The notes beneath the pieces are model-generated. The model was given only the letters and a program-made list of their open reading frames with translations. It was not told the DNA's origin and searched no databases. Both the position numbers and the translations under genes were made by a program. DNA of 64,000 bases from Reyranella sp. (GTDB lineage Bacteria; Pseudomonadota; Alphaproteobacteria; Reyranellales; Reyranellaceae), in NCBI RefSeq assembly GCF_017305915.1, contig NZ_JAFKJN010000005.1, forward strand, positions 124,001 to 188,000. Reading direction: 5' to 3'. How positions within the stretch are numbered: the stretch's first letter is position 1; every line of letters starts with the position of its first letter. Positions 27,356 through 35,357 of the stretch are shown here, piece after piece.

Positions 27356-28396
27356 TTATCGTCCGAGGACGTGCACGTCCTTGGGCGTCCACGACAGAAC
27401 CACCGGCTGGCCGGGCGCGACCGGATTGGCGTCGAAGCGCGCTTCCGGGACGACGGCCGACAAGGTCTCCAGCCCCGCGACATCGATGCCGACCTGCACC
27501 GTCGAGCCGAGATACTCGACCGAGCGCGTGATGCCGGAGAGCGAGGTCGCGTCGACCGGCGCGGTGCCCGACTGCAGGATCAGCCGGTCGGCGCGGATGG
27601 CGACGTACTCGCCCTCGCCTTTCGCACGGGCGACGGCGGCGGGCAGCACGTTGTGCCCGCCGACGAACTTGGCGACGAAGGCCGAGGCTGGCTTGTTGAA
27701 GACCTCGCGCGGCGGCGCGCTCTGCTCGATCTTGCCCTGGTTCATCACCACCACCAGGTCGGCCAGCGCCATCGCCTCGTCCTGGCTGTGCGTGACGTGG
27801 ATGAAGGAGATGCCGAGCCGGATCTGCAGCGCCTTCAGCTCCTCGCGCATCTTGATGCGCAGGAACGGATCGAGCGCCGACAGGGGCTCGTCGAGCAGCA
27901 GCACCTGCGGATCGGTGATCAAGGCGCGGGCAAGCGCGACCCGCTGCTGCTGGCCGCCCGAGAGCTGCGCCGGCAGGCGCTGCGCATAGGGCTCCATCTG
28001 CACGCGCTTCAGGAGCTCCATCGCGCGGGCGCGGCGGCTGTCCTTGTCGACGCCGCGCATCTTGAGGCTGAAGGCGACATTGTCGATGCAGTCGAGATGG
28101 GGGAACAGCGCGTAGCTCTGGAACATCATCGCCGTGCCGCGCGCCGCCGGCGGCAAGTGGGTGATGTTGTCGGGCCCCAGGATGACGTCGCCTTCGCTCG
28201 CCTCCTCGTGGCCGGCGATCATGCGGAGCGTCGTGGTCTTGCCGCAGCCCGAGGGCCCGAGCAGGCAGCAATAGGAGCCCGCGGGAATTTTCAGATTGAT
28301 GGCGTCGACCGCGACGGTGGCACCGTAGCGCTTGGTGAGGGCGACCAGTTCGATGTCGGGCTTTTTCGCCATGGGCCCGGGAGAAGCAAGTGCCAT
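27356..28396 (-). CDS. Polyamine-type ABC transporter ATP-binding protein, PotA-like
   Basis: Encodes 346 residues. Walker [11 protein letters not shown]-loop MMFQSYALFPH, signature LSGGQQQRVALARAL, Walker [13 protein letters not shown] and H-loop VTHSQDEA are all present, followed by a TOBE domain. Two in-frame ATGs exist (28396 and 28372); neither has a convincing ribosome site and I give the longer form. It is the first gene of the six-gene minus-strand set that continues with the binding protein, two permeases, the ring-opening amidohydrolase and the SelA-like enzyme. Confidence 0.93.
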   Translation of the reverse strand: MALASPGPMAKKPDIELVALTKRYGATVAVDAINLKIPAGSYCCLLGPSGCGKTTTLRMIAGHEEASEGDVILGPDNITHLPPAARGTAMMFQSYALFPHLDCIDNVAFSLKMRGVDKDSRRARAMELLKRVQMEPYAQRLPAQLSGGQQQRVALARALITDPQVLLLDEPLSALDPFLRIKMREELKALQIRLGISFIHVTHSQDEAMALADLVVVMNQGKIEQSAPPREVFNKPASAFVAKFVGGHNVLPAAVARAKGEGEYVAIRADRLILQSGTAPVDATSLSGITRSVEYLGSTVQVGIDVAGLETLSAVVPEARFDANPVAPGQPVVLSWTPKDVHVLGR

Positions 28397-28439
28397 GCCA
28401 GCACTGTAAAATAGGCCCCCGGCCTCCGATCAGCGCAAA

Positions 28440-28631
28440 TCAGTCTGAATTTTGATCGATATAGTCCTCGTAGACGGTCGCCAGGAAGGCACCCAGGACC
28501 AGCCCCATGGTCACGCCCAGCCAGCCGCTGTTGTGCGGGAAAAGCGTGTGCTCGAAGTACCAGACGCCGGCCACGCAGAGCGCGATCAGCACCAGCTTCA
28601 GCCACCAGAATCGGTTCGGGTCCTTGGTCAT
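28440..28631 (-). CDS. Small two-helix membrane protein, unknown
   Basis: Encodes 63 residues. Two hydrophobic segments (about 10-24, LKLVLIALCVAGVWY, and 37-52, GWLGVTMGLVLGAFLATV) are separated by a short loop, with a charged tail EDYIDQNSD. No family is recognised. The ATG at 28631 lies behind a G-rich stretch (GGGGGCGGG) that can serve as a weak ribosome site, and a TATATA box sits about 20 bases further up. It is divergent from hyuA. The amphipathic composition and clean start make it a real small gene more likely than chance. Confidence 0.65.
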   Translation of the reverse strand: MTKDPNRFWWLKLVLIALCVAGVWYFEHTLFPHNSGWLGVTMGLVLGAFLATVYEDYIDQNSD

Positions 28632-28718
28632 CCCGCCCCCGCTGTCACTCCTATATAGACGCCCGACTTGGCCTGTGTCTTGCTGTTCCAGGCCTAACAG
28701 AGGATCGGGAGGGGAGCG

Positions 28719-30797
28719 ATGCGGCTGATCGGCGTCGATGTGGGCGGGACTTTCACCGACCTGGTCTATGCCGACACCGAGGCCGGACGAACCGGCGTCC
28801 ACAAGATCTCGACCACCCCGGACGACCCCTCGCGCGGCGTGGTCGCGGGCCTGGCCGCCCTGTGCGACAAGTACGCCATCCCGCGCGACACCATCGATGT
28901 TGTGTTCCACGGCACCACCATCGCCACCAATGCCATCCTGGAGCATGACGGCGCGGTGACCGGCATGATCACCACCGGCGGCTATCGCGACATCCTGCAT
29001 ATCGGCCGCCACCAGCGACCGCAGCACTACTCGATCATGCAGGACATCCCCTGGCAGGACCGTCCTTTGGTGAAACGCCGCCATCGCAAGACGGTCAGGG
29101 AGCGGCTGGTGCCGCCCCGGGGCGAGGTGCTCGAGCCGCTCGACGAGGCGGGCGTCCGCCAGGCCGTGCGCGAGCTGAAGGAGGCCGGCGTCCAGGCGAT
29201 CGCCATCTGCTTCCTGTTCTCCTACCTCGACCCGGCGCACGAGGCGCGGGCGATGGCGATCGTGCGCGAGGAGTACCCGGAGTGCTTCGCCACGACCTCC
29301 TCGTCGGTGTCGCCGCAATTCCGCGAGTTCGAGCGCTTCACCACCACGGCGATGAACGCCTTCGTCGGCCCCAAGGTGCGCACCTACGTCAGCAAGCTCG
29401 AGACCGACATCGAGGCGAGCGGCTTCAAGGCCGACCTGCGAATCATGGCGTCGAACGGCGGCGTCGCGACACCGGCGATGGTGGCCGAGCGGCCCGTCCT
29501 CACCCTGCTGTCCGGCCCGGCAGCCGGCGTGATCGGCGGCGACTGGGCGGGCGGGCTCTCCGGCAAGCGCAACCTGATCACTTTCGACGTCGGCGGCACC
29601 TCGGCCGATATCGGCATCGTGGCGCAAGGCGGCTTCGGCGAGGCGACGGCGCGCGACACCTGGATCGCCGGCTTCCCGGTGATGGTGCCGATGATCGACG
29701 TGCACACGATCGGCGCCGGCGGCGGCTCGATCGCCCACCTCGACCAGGCCGGCGCCTTCAAGGTCGGGCCGCGCTCGGCCGGCGCGGTACCGGGACCGGC
29801 CGCCTACGGCCGCGGCGGCGCCAAGCCCACCGTGACCGACGCCAACGTCGTGCTTGGGCGGCTCGACAGCCAGAACTTCCTGGGCGGCGGGATGTCTCTT
29901 GATGAAGTTGCAGCCCGCCGCGTGATCGGCGAGCTCGCGAAAGAGCTCAAGATGAGCGAGCGCGAGGCGGCCGAGGGCGTGATCACCGTGATCAACGCCA
30001 ACATGGCCAACGCCATCCGCTCGCGCACCGTCCAGAAGGGCATCGACCCGCGCCACTACGCCCTGGTCGCCTTCGGCGGTGCGGGCCCGCTGCATGGCGC
30101 CGAGGTCGCCGAGATGCTGGGCGTACCCGAGGTGATCGTGCCGCCGCATCCCGGCATCACCTCGGCGGTCGGCCTGCTGATCAGCGACCTGCGCTACGAC
30201 GCCATCCGCACCTCGTTTCAGGTCTCGGGCGCCGCCGACATCGCGCGCCTCAATGCCGACTTCGCCGCGATGGCGAAGGAGCTGGCCGACCGCTTCACCG
30301 CCGACGGCATCGACCTCGCGAAGGTCACGTTCGAGCGGCGCGGCGACCTGCGCTATGTCGGCCAGGGCTACGAGCTGCGCGTCCCCTTCCCCGACGGCAC
30401 GATCGACGAGGCCGCGCTGGCCAAGGCCTTCGCCGCCTTCCACGAGGTGCACAGGCGCGAGTACGGGCATCACTTCGCCGACTCAGGCATCGAGATCGTG
30501 AACCTGCGCCTCGTGGGGGCGGCCAGCGCGGCCACGATTGCAAAGCCGACCGTGTCGGCCGGCAAGTCGCTCGACGAGGCGCGGGTGCGCAGCGGCCACT
30601 GCACCTTCCGGGTCGACGGCCAGCTCGGCGACTATCCGACTGACTTCTACCGCCGCGACCTGCTGCCGGTCGGACAGAAGATCGCCGGCCCCGCCATCGT
30701 GCTGCAGATGGACACCACCACCGTCGTGCCGCCGCGACACAGCTTCGAAGCCGACCGAGCCGGCAACCTCATCCTCGCCAAGGAAGCCCAGCAATGA
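28719..30797 (+). CDS. hyuA: Hydantoinase/oxoprolinase A subunit (HyuA)
   Basis: Encodes 692 residues, standard for HyuA. The N-terminal actin-like ATPase fold starts GVDVGGTFTDLVY, with further phosphate and metal motifs VVFHGTTIATNAILE, LITFDVGGTSADIG and TIGAGGGSIAHLD. HyuA with HyuB forms ATP-dependent N-methylhydantoinase, 5-oxoprolinase or acetone carboxylase-like enzymes that open cyclic amides. The ATG follows GGGAGGGGAGCG. It overlaps hyuB by ATGA and is divergent from the PotA-like operon, supporting a shared role in cyclic amide use. Confidence 0.94.
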   Translation: MRLIGVDVGGTFTDLVYADTEAGRTGVHKISTTPDDPSRGVVAGLAALCDKYAIPRDTIDVVFHGTTIATNAILEHDGAVTGMITTGGYRDILHIGRHQRPQHYSIMQDIPWQDRPLVKRRHRKTVRERLVPPRGEVLEPLDEAGVRQAVRELKEAGVQAIAICFLFSYLDPAHEARAMAIVREEYPECFATTSSSVSPQFREFERFTTTAMNAFVGPKVRTYVSKLETDIEASGFKADLRIMASNGGVATPAMVAERPVLTLLSGPAAGVIGGDWAGGLSGKRNLITFDVGGTSADIGIVAQGGFGEATARDTWIAGFPVMVPMIDVHTIGAGGGSIAHLDQAGAFKVGPRSAGAVPGPAAYGRGGAKPTVTDANVVLGRLDSQNFLGGGMSLDEVAARRVIGELAKELKMSEREAAEGVITVINANMANAIRSRTVQKGIDPRHYALVAFGGAGPLHGAEVAEMLGVPEVIVPPHPGITSAVGLLISDLRYDAIRTSFQVSGAADIARLNADFAAMAKELADRFTADGIDLAKVTFERRGDLRYVGQGYELRVPFPDGTIDEAALAKAFAAFHEVHRREYGHHFADSGIEIVNLRLVGAASAATIAKPTVSAGKSLDEARVRSGHCTFRVDGQLGDYPTDFYRRDLLPVGQKIAGPAIVLQMDTTTVVPPRHSFEADRAGNLILAKEAQQ

Positions 30798-32578
30798 GCC
30801 CCGCCGCCCAGCCTGCGCCGAAGCCCGACCGCATCGATCCGATCACGACGAGCGTGATCCAGGGCGCGCTCGAGAACATCGCGATCGAGATGGGCTACAA
30901 GCTGATGCGCATGAGCTATTCCTCGATCATCCGCGAGTCGGAGGATTTCGGGGCGGCTCTGGTCGATGCCGAGGGCCGTGGCCTCGCCGAATCGGCGCAA
31001 TCGACGCCGCTGCAGTCGGGCCCGATCCCGGGCTACGTGCGCGGCGTTCTGCGCATCCTGAAGGAGCGCGGCGATCAGTTCCGGCCGGGCGACGTGGTGA
31101 TGCACAACGACGCCTACTCCGGCGCCAGCCACGGGCCGGACGTCGCCTTCATCGTGCCGGTGTTCGTCCGCAACCGGCTGATCGGCTTCGCGGCAACCAC
31201 CGCGCATCATCTCGATATCGGTGCGCTATCGCCGGGCTCGTGCGGCATCGTCGAGGCGATCGACGCCTACGCCGAGGGCCTGCAGTTCAAGGCGATCAAG
31301 GTCTACGACCGAGGCGTCAAGAACGACGCCGTCTGGCAGATCGTGCGCGACAACATCCGCGCGTCGGACCTCGTGGTCGGCGATATGGACGCCCAGGTCG
31401 CCGCCGCGCGCATCGGCGCCGAGCGCATGGTCGAGCTGGTCGAGCGCTACGGCACCGAGACCTTCGATCTCGCTTGCGAGGCACTGATGGATCACGCCGA
31501 GCGGCTGATGCGCCAGGCGATCGCCAAGCTGCCCGACGGCGTCTATCGCGCCGAGACGGCGATCGACGGCTATCTGGACAGCGACGATCCGGCCAAGAAG
31601 GAGCTGCCGATCGTCGTCACCATCACCAAGACGGACGACGGCCTCACCGTCGACCTTACCGGCACCGCGCCGCAGGTCCCCGACCGGCCGATCAACATGC
31701 CGCTCGAAGGTACCGCCGACATCGCGATCTGGCTGACGATCCGCTCGGTGCTGCTGGACACCGAGGTGCACGGCCACATCCCGGTGAATGCCGGCCTGAT
31801 CCGGCCGATCACCATCGTTGCGCCCAAAGGGTGCCTCGCCAATCCGACTTTCCCGGCACCGACCATTGCCCGCTTCTGCCCGGGCAATCAGCTCGCCGAC
31901 ACGGTGATGAAGGCCCTGTCGGCGGCAATGCCGGGCAACGTGTCGGCCGGCATCGGCAACCTCAAGGTCATCGCCTTCTCGGGCCTCAAGAACGAGACGC
32001 ACTGGGTGCATATGGAGATCTTCGAGGGCTCCTACGGCGGCCGACTGGGCAAGGACGGGATGGACGCCGTCGACACGCTCTACGCCAACACCCGCAACAA
32101 TCCGATCGAGGACATCGAAACCCATCTGCCGCTGCGCGTGCTGCGCTACGAGCTGCGCGAGGACGTCGCCGGCGCCGGCAAGTGGCGCGGCGGCCTGGGC
32201 TCGGTGCGCGAGTTCACGTTCCTCTCCGACGGCGGCGCCTCGGTCGAGGGCGAAGGCCATCGCTACCGGCCGTGGGGTTTCCTCGGCGGCAAGGAAGGCA
32301 TGCCGGCCAAGCTCGACCTGGTGCAGGGCGACACCAGCAAGCCGCTGCCCTCCAAGGTGCCGCACATGAACATCGCTCGCGACGGCCGCTTCATCTGCTA
32401 CGGCCCGGCCGGCGGCGGCTACGGCAGCCCGTTGGAGCGCGACCCGCAGAAAGTGGCCGACGACGTGCTCGACGGCGTGATATCGGTCGAGACGGCGCTC
32501 CAGGATTACGGCGTCGTCATCTCGGCCGCGGGTATCGTCGACAAAGAGGAGACGGCCAGGATGCGGGCTGCGCGTTGA
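30794..32578 (+). CDS. hyuB: Hydantoinase B/oxoprolinase B subunit (HyuB)
   Basis: Encodes 594 residues. HyuB motifs include YSSIIRESEDFGAAL, DVVMHNDAYSGASHGPDVAF and TAHHLDIGALSPGS (His/Asp metal-type residues), NPTFPAPTIARFCPGNQLAD, and GGLGSVREFTFLSDG near the C-terminus. It is the catalytic partner of HyuA in ring-opening of hydantoins or 5-oxoproline. Start overlaps hyuA stop as ATGA. The 3' end is 4 bases from that of the convergent SnoaL-like gene. Confidence 0.94.
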   Translation: MSPAAQPAPKPDRIDPITTSVIQGALENIAIEMGYKLMRMSYSSIIRESEDFGAALVDAEGRGLAESAQSTPLQSGPIPGYVRGVLRILKERGDQFRPGDVVMHNDAYSGASHGPDVAFIVPVFVRNRLIGFAATTAHHLDIGALSPGSCGIVEAIDAYAEGLQFKAIKVYDRGVKNDAVWQIVRDNIRASDLVVGDMDAQVAAARIGAERMVELVERYGTETFDLACEALMDHAERLMRQAIAKLPDGVYRAETAIDGYLDSDDPAKKELPIVVTITKTDDGLTVDLTGTAPQVPDRPINMPLEGTADIAIWLTIRSVLLDTEVHGHIPVNAGLIRPITIVAPKGCLANPTFPAPTIARFCPGNQLADTVMKALSAAMPGNVSAGIGNLKVIAFSGLKNETHWVHMEIFEGSYGGRLGKDGMDAVDTLYANTRNNPIEDIETHLPLRVLRYELREDVAGAGKWRGGLGSVREFTFLSDGGASVEGEGHRYRPWGFLGGKEGMPAKLDLVQGDTSKPLPSKVPHMNIARDGRFICYGPAGGGYGSPLERDPQKVADDVLDGVISVETALQDYGVVISAAGIVDKEETARMRAAR

Positions 32579-32582
32579 GAAC

Positions 32583-32969
32583 TCAGGAAACGATTTGCTT
32601 CTCGATCTCCCCGAGGTCGAACTCGTTCCAAGCTTCGCAAATCTGGTTGTCTTTCACTCGAATCTTTGCGGTGCCGTAGAAGCTCACTGGCTTTCCGCTC
32701 TCCTTATGCGTACCAACGACCTTGCACCGCGACGTCGTCGTCCCATCCGGGTTGTCGGTGGCGCTTTCCACGGTTATCGAAAGTGCGGAGAAAAGCTGCT
32801 GTAGATCCCGATGGAATTGCCTGAAGGCCGGGCGGGCAGGCACCGAATTTCCAGCCACGTCCGTCAAGCCGTGAATGAGGCAGTCACTCGCCAGCATCTG
32901 GTCGATTGCGACCTCGTTGTTCTTGGTCCAGACCTCGTCGAACCAACGACGCATCAATGTGTTCGACAT
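32583..32969 (-). CDS. SnoaL-like/nuclear transport factor 2-fold ester cyclase family protein
   Basis: Encodes 128 residues. The pattern MRRWFDEVWTKNNEVAIDQM, FRQFHRDLQQLFSAL, SRCKVVGTHK, FYGTAKIRVKDNQICEAWNEFD is typical of SnoaL-like cone-shaped alpha+beta proteins; members are hydrolases, isomerases or ligand carriers and the role here is unknown. The ATG follows AGGGGGAAGG closely. An in-frame start at 33032 would add unconserved residues. Base composition is clearly lower in GC than flanking genes, and the gene lies against the broken end of the MetY pseudogene, so it may have arrived by insertion. Confidence 0.8.
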   Translation of the reverse strand: MSNTLMRRWFDEVWTKNNEVAIDQMLASDCLIHGLTDVAGNSVPARPAFRQFHRDLQQLFSALSITVESATDNPDGTTTSRCKVVGTHKESGKPVSFYGTAKIRVKDNQICEAWNEFDLGEIEKQIVS

Positions 32970-33119
32970 CCTTCCCCCTGGAAACTGCAAAGATCGAATT
33001 GTCTTCAACCTTTCCGAGAAAGTCACGAGCAATTGCGCCGGCGGTCGTTAATCTCCGTTTGCCGCTGCAGGCAACAGAAAAAGTCGTTTCGTCGGTTACG
33101 CCGAGCAAACGCTTCGGTT

Positions 33120-33133
33120 GTAACGCGCGTTAC
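33120..33133. repeat. 14-bp perfect palindrome at the low-GC/MetY junction
   Basis: GTAACGCGCGTTAC is a perfect palindrome about 15 bases before the point where MetY similarity begins. It may be a regulator site carried with the SnoaL-like gene or a relic at the breakpoint. Confidence 0.5.
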
Positions 33134-33149
33134 GCCCGGCATAGTCGGC

Positions 33150-34064
33150 GGCATCGAATGCCGCTTCGTCGACCCGGCCAATCCGGAGAACTTCCGCCGC
33201 GCCACCGATGCGAAGACCCGCTGCTATTACGCCGAGACGCTGCCCAATCCCAAGCTGACGGTGTTCCCGATCGGCGAGGTCGCCAAGATCGGCCGCGCGC
33301 TCGGCGTGCCGCTGATCATGGACAACACCGCGGCTCCGGTCCTCTGCAGGCCACTCGACCATGGCGCGGCGATCGTCATGCACTCGACCACCAAGTACAT
33401 CGGCGGTCACGGCACCTCGATCGGCGGCATCCTGGTCGACGGCGGCAACTTCGACTGGGAGAAGCACAAGGACCGCTTCCCGATGCTTAACACGCCCGAT
33501 CCGAGCTACCACGGCGCGGTGTGGACGCAGGCGGTGAAGCCGCTGGGCCCGATCGCCTACATCCTCAAGGCGCGCGTCACCCTGTTGCGCGACGTCGGCG
33601 CGCCGATGAGCCCGTTCAACGCCTTCATGTTCCTGCAGGGACTGGAGACGCTGCCGCTGCGCATGCGGGTGCATTGCGACAATGCCAACGCCGTCGCCAA
33701 GCACCTCGGCAAGAATCCGAAGATCACCAAGGTGATCCATCCCAGCGCGATGAGCGGCGAGGCGAAGAAGCGCGCCGAAAAGTACCTGTCGCGCGGTCTG
33801 GGGGCCCTGCTCGGCTTCGAGCTCAAGGGCGGCGTCGAGGCCGGCCGCAAGTTCATCGACTCACTCAAGATGTTCTATCATGTCGCCAACATCGGAGACG
33901 CGCGGAGCCTCGCCATCCATCCCGCCTCGACCACCCACTCCCAGCTCACGCCCGAGGAGCAGGCGCAGACCGGCGTGACGCCGGGCTACGTTCGGCTGTC
34001 GATTGGGCTCGAGCACATCGACGACATCCTGGCCGACCTCGACCAGGCCCTGGCGGCGGTTTGA
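33150..34064 (+). pseudogene. 5'-truncated O-acetylhomoserine sulfhydrylase (MetY-like)
   Basis: About 304 codons remain of a normally about 430-residue PLP enzyme. Similarity begins at GIECRFVDPANPENFR; roughly 130 N-terminal residues, including the PLP-phosphate glycine loop and tyrosine/arginine contacts, are missing. The rest is intact, with DNTAAP, the PLP lysine in MHSTTKYIGGHG, and the C-terminal IHPASTTHSQLTPEEQ and VRLSIGLEHIDDI. The open frame extends leftward to 32811 only as the antisense of the SnoaL-like gene. The 3' end overlaps the next gene as TTGA, so it was once the first gene of an operon. Confidence 0.82.
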
Positions 34065-34978
34065 CCCGGATCGCGATCCTCGGCGCCGGCGCGATGGGCA
34101 GGACCCACGCGGCAGCGTACGCGACCCTGCCGGACGTCGAATTGGTCGACGTCCCCGCGCGCGATGCGGCGCGCGTGCAGGCGGCGATCGAGGGCCGCGA
34201 CATCGACGCCATCGACATCTGCCTGCCAAGCCCGGTCCACGCCCGCTTCGCGATCCCGGCGCTGCAGCACGGCAAGCACGTGTTCTGCGAGACACCGATG
34301 GCGCTCGCGCTCGACGAGGCGCTGGCCATGCGCGACGCCGCACGCCGGGCCGGGCGCCTGCTGCAGGTCGGCCTGCTCTGCCGGTCGATCGCGACCTATC
34401 GGCATATCAAGGAGATCGCCGAGGCCGGCACGCACGGCCGGCTGCTCAGCCTCGCGACCTGGCGGCTGGGCTCCTACCTCCGTCCCGGAGCGCCCGACCA
34501 CAAGCCGCACTACGGCGACCCGACCACCGAGCTGATGACCTTCGACTTCGATTTCGCCAACTGGGCGATGGGCGCGCCGGCGCGGCTGTCGGCGGCGGGC
34601 CAGGGCGACATGACCGCCCTGCTCGACTACGACGACGGCCGTCATGCCACGATCGCGGCAAGCGGCCTGATGCCGCCGGGCGCGCCGTTCACGGTCGGCT
34701 TCCGCGCCTTGTTCGGGGATGCCTGCTTCGAGCTGCAGCAGGTCTTCCGGGACGGCCCGCCCGAGATCACCTTCACGGTCGCCGAAGGCAACTCCGCGCC
34801 CAGGCCGGTGGCGCTGCAGGGCGCCAATCCCTTCGAGATCGAGCTGCGTCGCTTCGTCGACTGCATCGCGGGCAAGGCCGACGCTGCCCTGCTCGATGCC
34901 GAGCGCGCCATCGAGGCATTGCATCTTTCACTGGCGGCACAACAGGCCCTTGCCCGAGGCACGTCGGTCGCGCTCTGA
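34061..34978 (+). CDS. Gfo/Idh/MocA-family oxidoreductase, atypical
   Basis: Encodes 305 residues from a TTG overlapping the MetY stop. The Rossmann dinucleotide motif ILGAGAMGRTHA and the DICLPSPVHARFAI segment identify the family; the C-terminal half is the usual beta-sheet domain. Two oddities: the region between ELVDV and the DICLP strand is about 20 residues shorter than normal, and the hallmark EKP (catalytic Lys) reads ETP (HVFCETPMAL). It stands between two broken genes and may itself be decaying, or it may be a non-canonical member. Substrate unknown. Confidence 0.8.
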   Translation: MTRIAILGAGAMGRTHAAAYATLPDVELVDVPARDAARVQAAIEGRDIDAIDICLPSPVHARFAIPALQHGKHVFCETPMALALDEALAMRDAARRAGRLLQVGLLCRSIATYRHIKEIAEAGTHGRLLSLATWRLGSYLRPGAPDHKPHYGDPTTELMTFDFDFANWAMGAPARLSAAGQGDMTALLDYDDGRHATIAASGLMPPGAPFTVGFRALFGDACFELQQVFRDGPPEITFTVAEGNSAPRPVALQGANPFEIELRRFVDCIAGKADAALLDAERAIEALHLSLAAQQALARGTSVAL

Positions 34979-34985
34979 GGCGCAC

Positions 34986-35060
34986 ATGGACTACGCACTC
35001 AAGGATCGGACTTGCCTGGTTACCGGCGCAAGCTCGGGGATCGGCGCCGCCGCTCGATGA
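34986..35060 (+). pseudogene. N-terminal stub of a short-chain dehydrogenase/reductase
   Basis: Only 24 codons then a stop: MDYALKDRTCLVTGASSGIG ends just after the TGxxxGxG cofactor motif. The remainder of an approximately 250-residue SDR is absent; sequence beyond this point instead resembles another gene on the opposite strand. It follows the Gfo/Idh gene by 7 bases, so it was probably the third gene of the same operon. Confidence 0.75.
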
Positions 35061-35190
35061 ACTCGTCGTCCGAGCGGCTGTCGACCTCGAGCACGCCGAG
35101 GGGCCGGCCTTCGCCCTGAAGGATGACGTTCATGGCGCAATGGACACCGTGCTGGCACAGGATCTCGGGCGTGCGGAACCGCTCCTCGAG
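35050..35190 (-). pseudogene. Fragment of a GAF domain from a sensor histidine kinase
   Basis: About 46 codons read EERFRTPEILCQHGV, then AMNVILQGEGRPLGVLEVDS and RSDDEFIER, the linker and core strands of GAF domains common in HWE-type histidine kinases of alphaproteobacteria. No start, kinase domain or continuing similarity is seen on either side; it ends against the SDR stub. The rest of 35061-35357 shows no gene apart from the ribosome site of the next one. Confidence 0.6.
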
Positions 35191-35357
35191 CGAAGGCCTT
35201 CGGCGGCCATGCAGGGCGCGCACGCTGACGGCCGGTTTGTCGGAGGAACCAGGTTCGACGAGCGGTGTAGCCCCCCTGGATTGTTCCGTGAAGACGCGAT
35301 AGCTGGTCGCTGCCAGCCCGACAAGGGATAAGAGCAACGTTCGCCAATGGGGAAGCG

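Noticed and set aside
32811..33149. Upstream extension of the MetY frame giving a 417-residue ORF
   Set aside because: This part is the antisense of the SnoaL-like gene and has no MetY similarity; the first family residues appear at about 33150, so the gene is truncated rather than extended.
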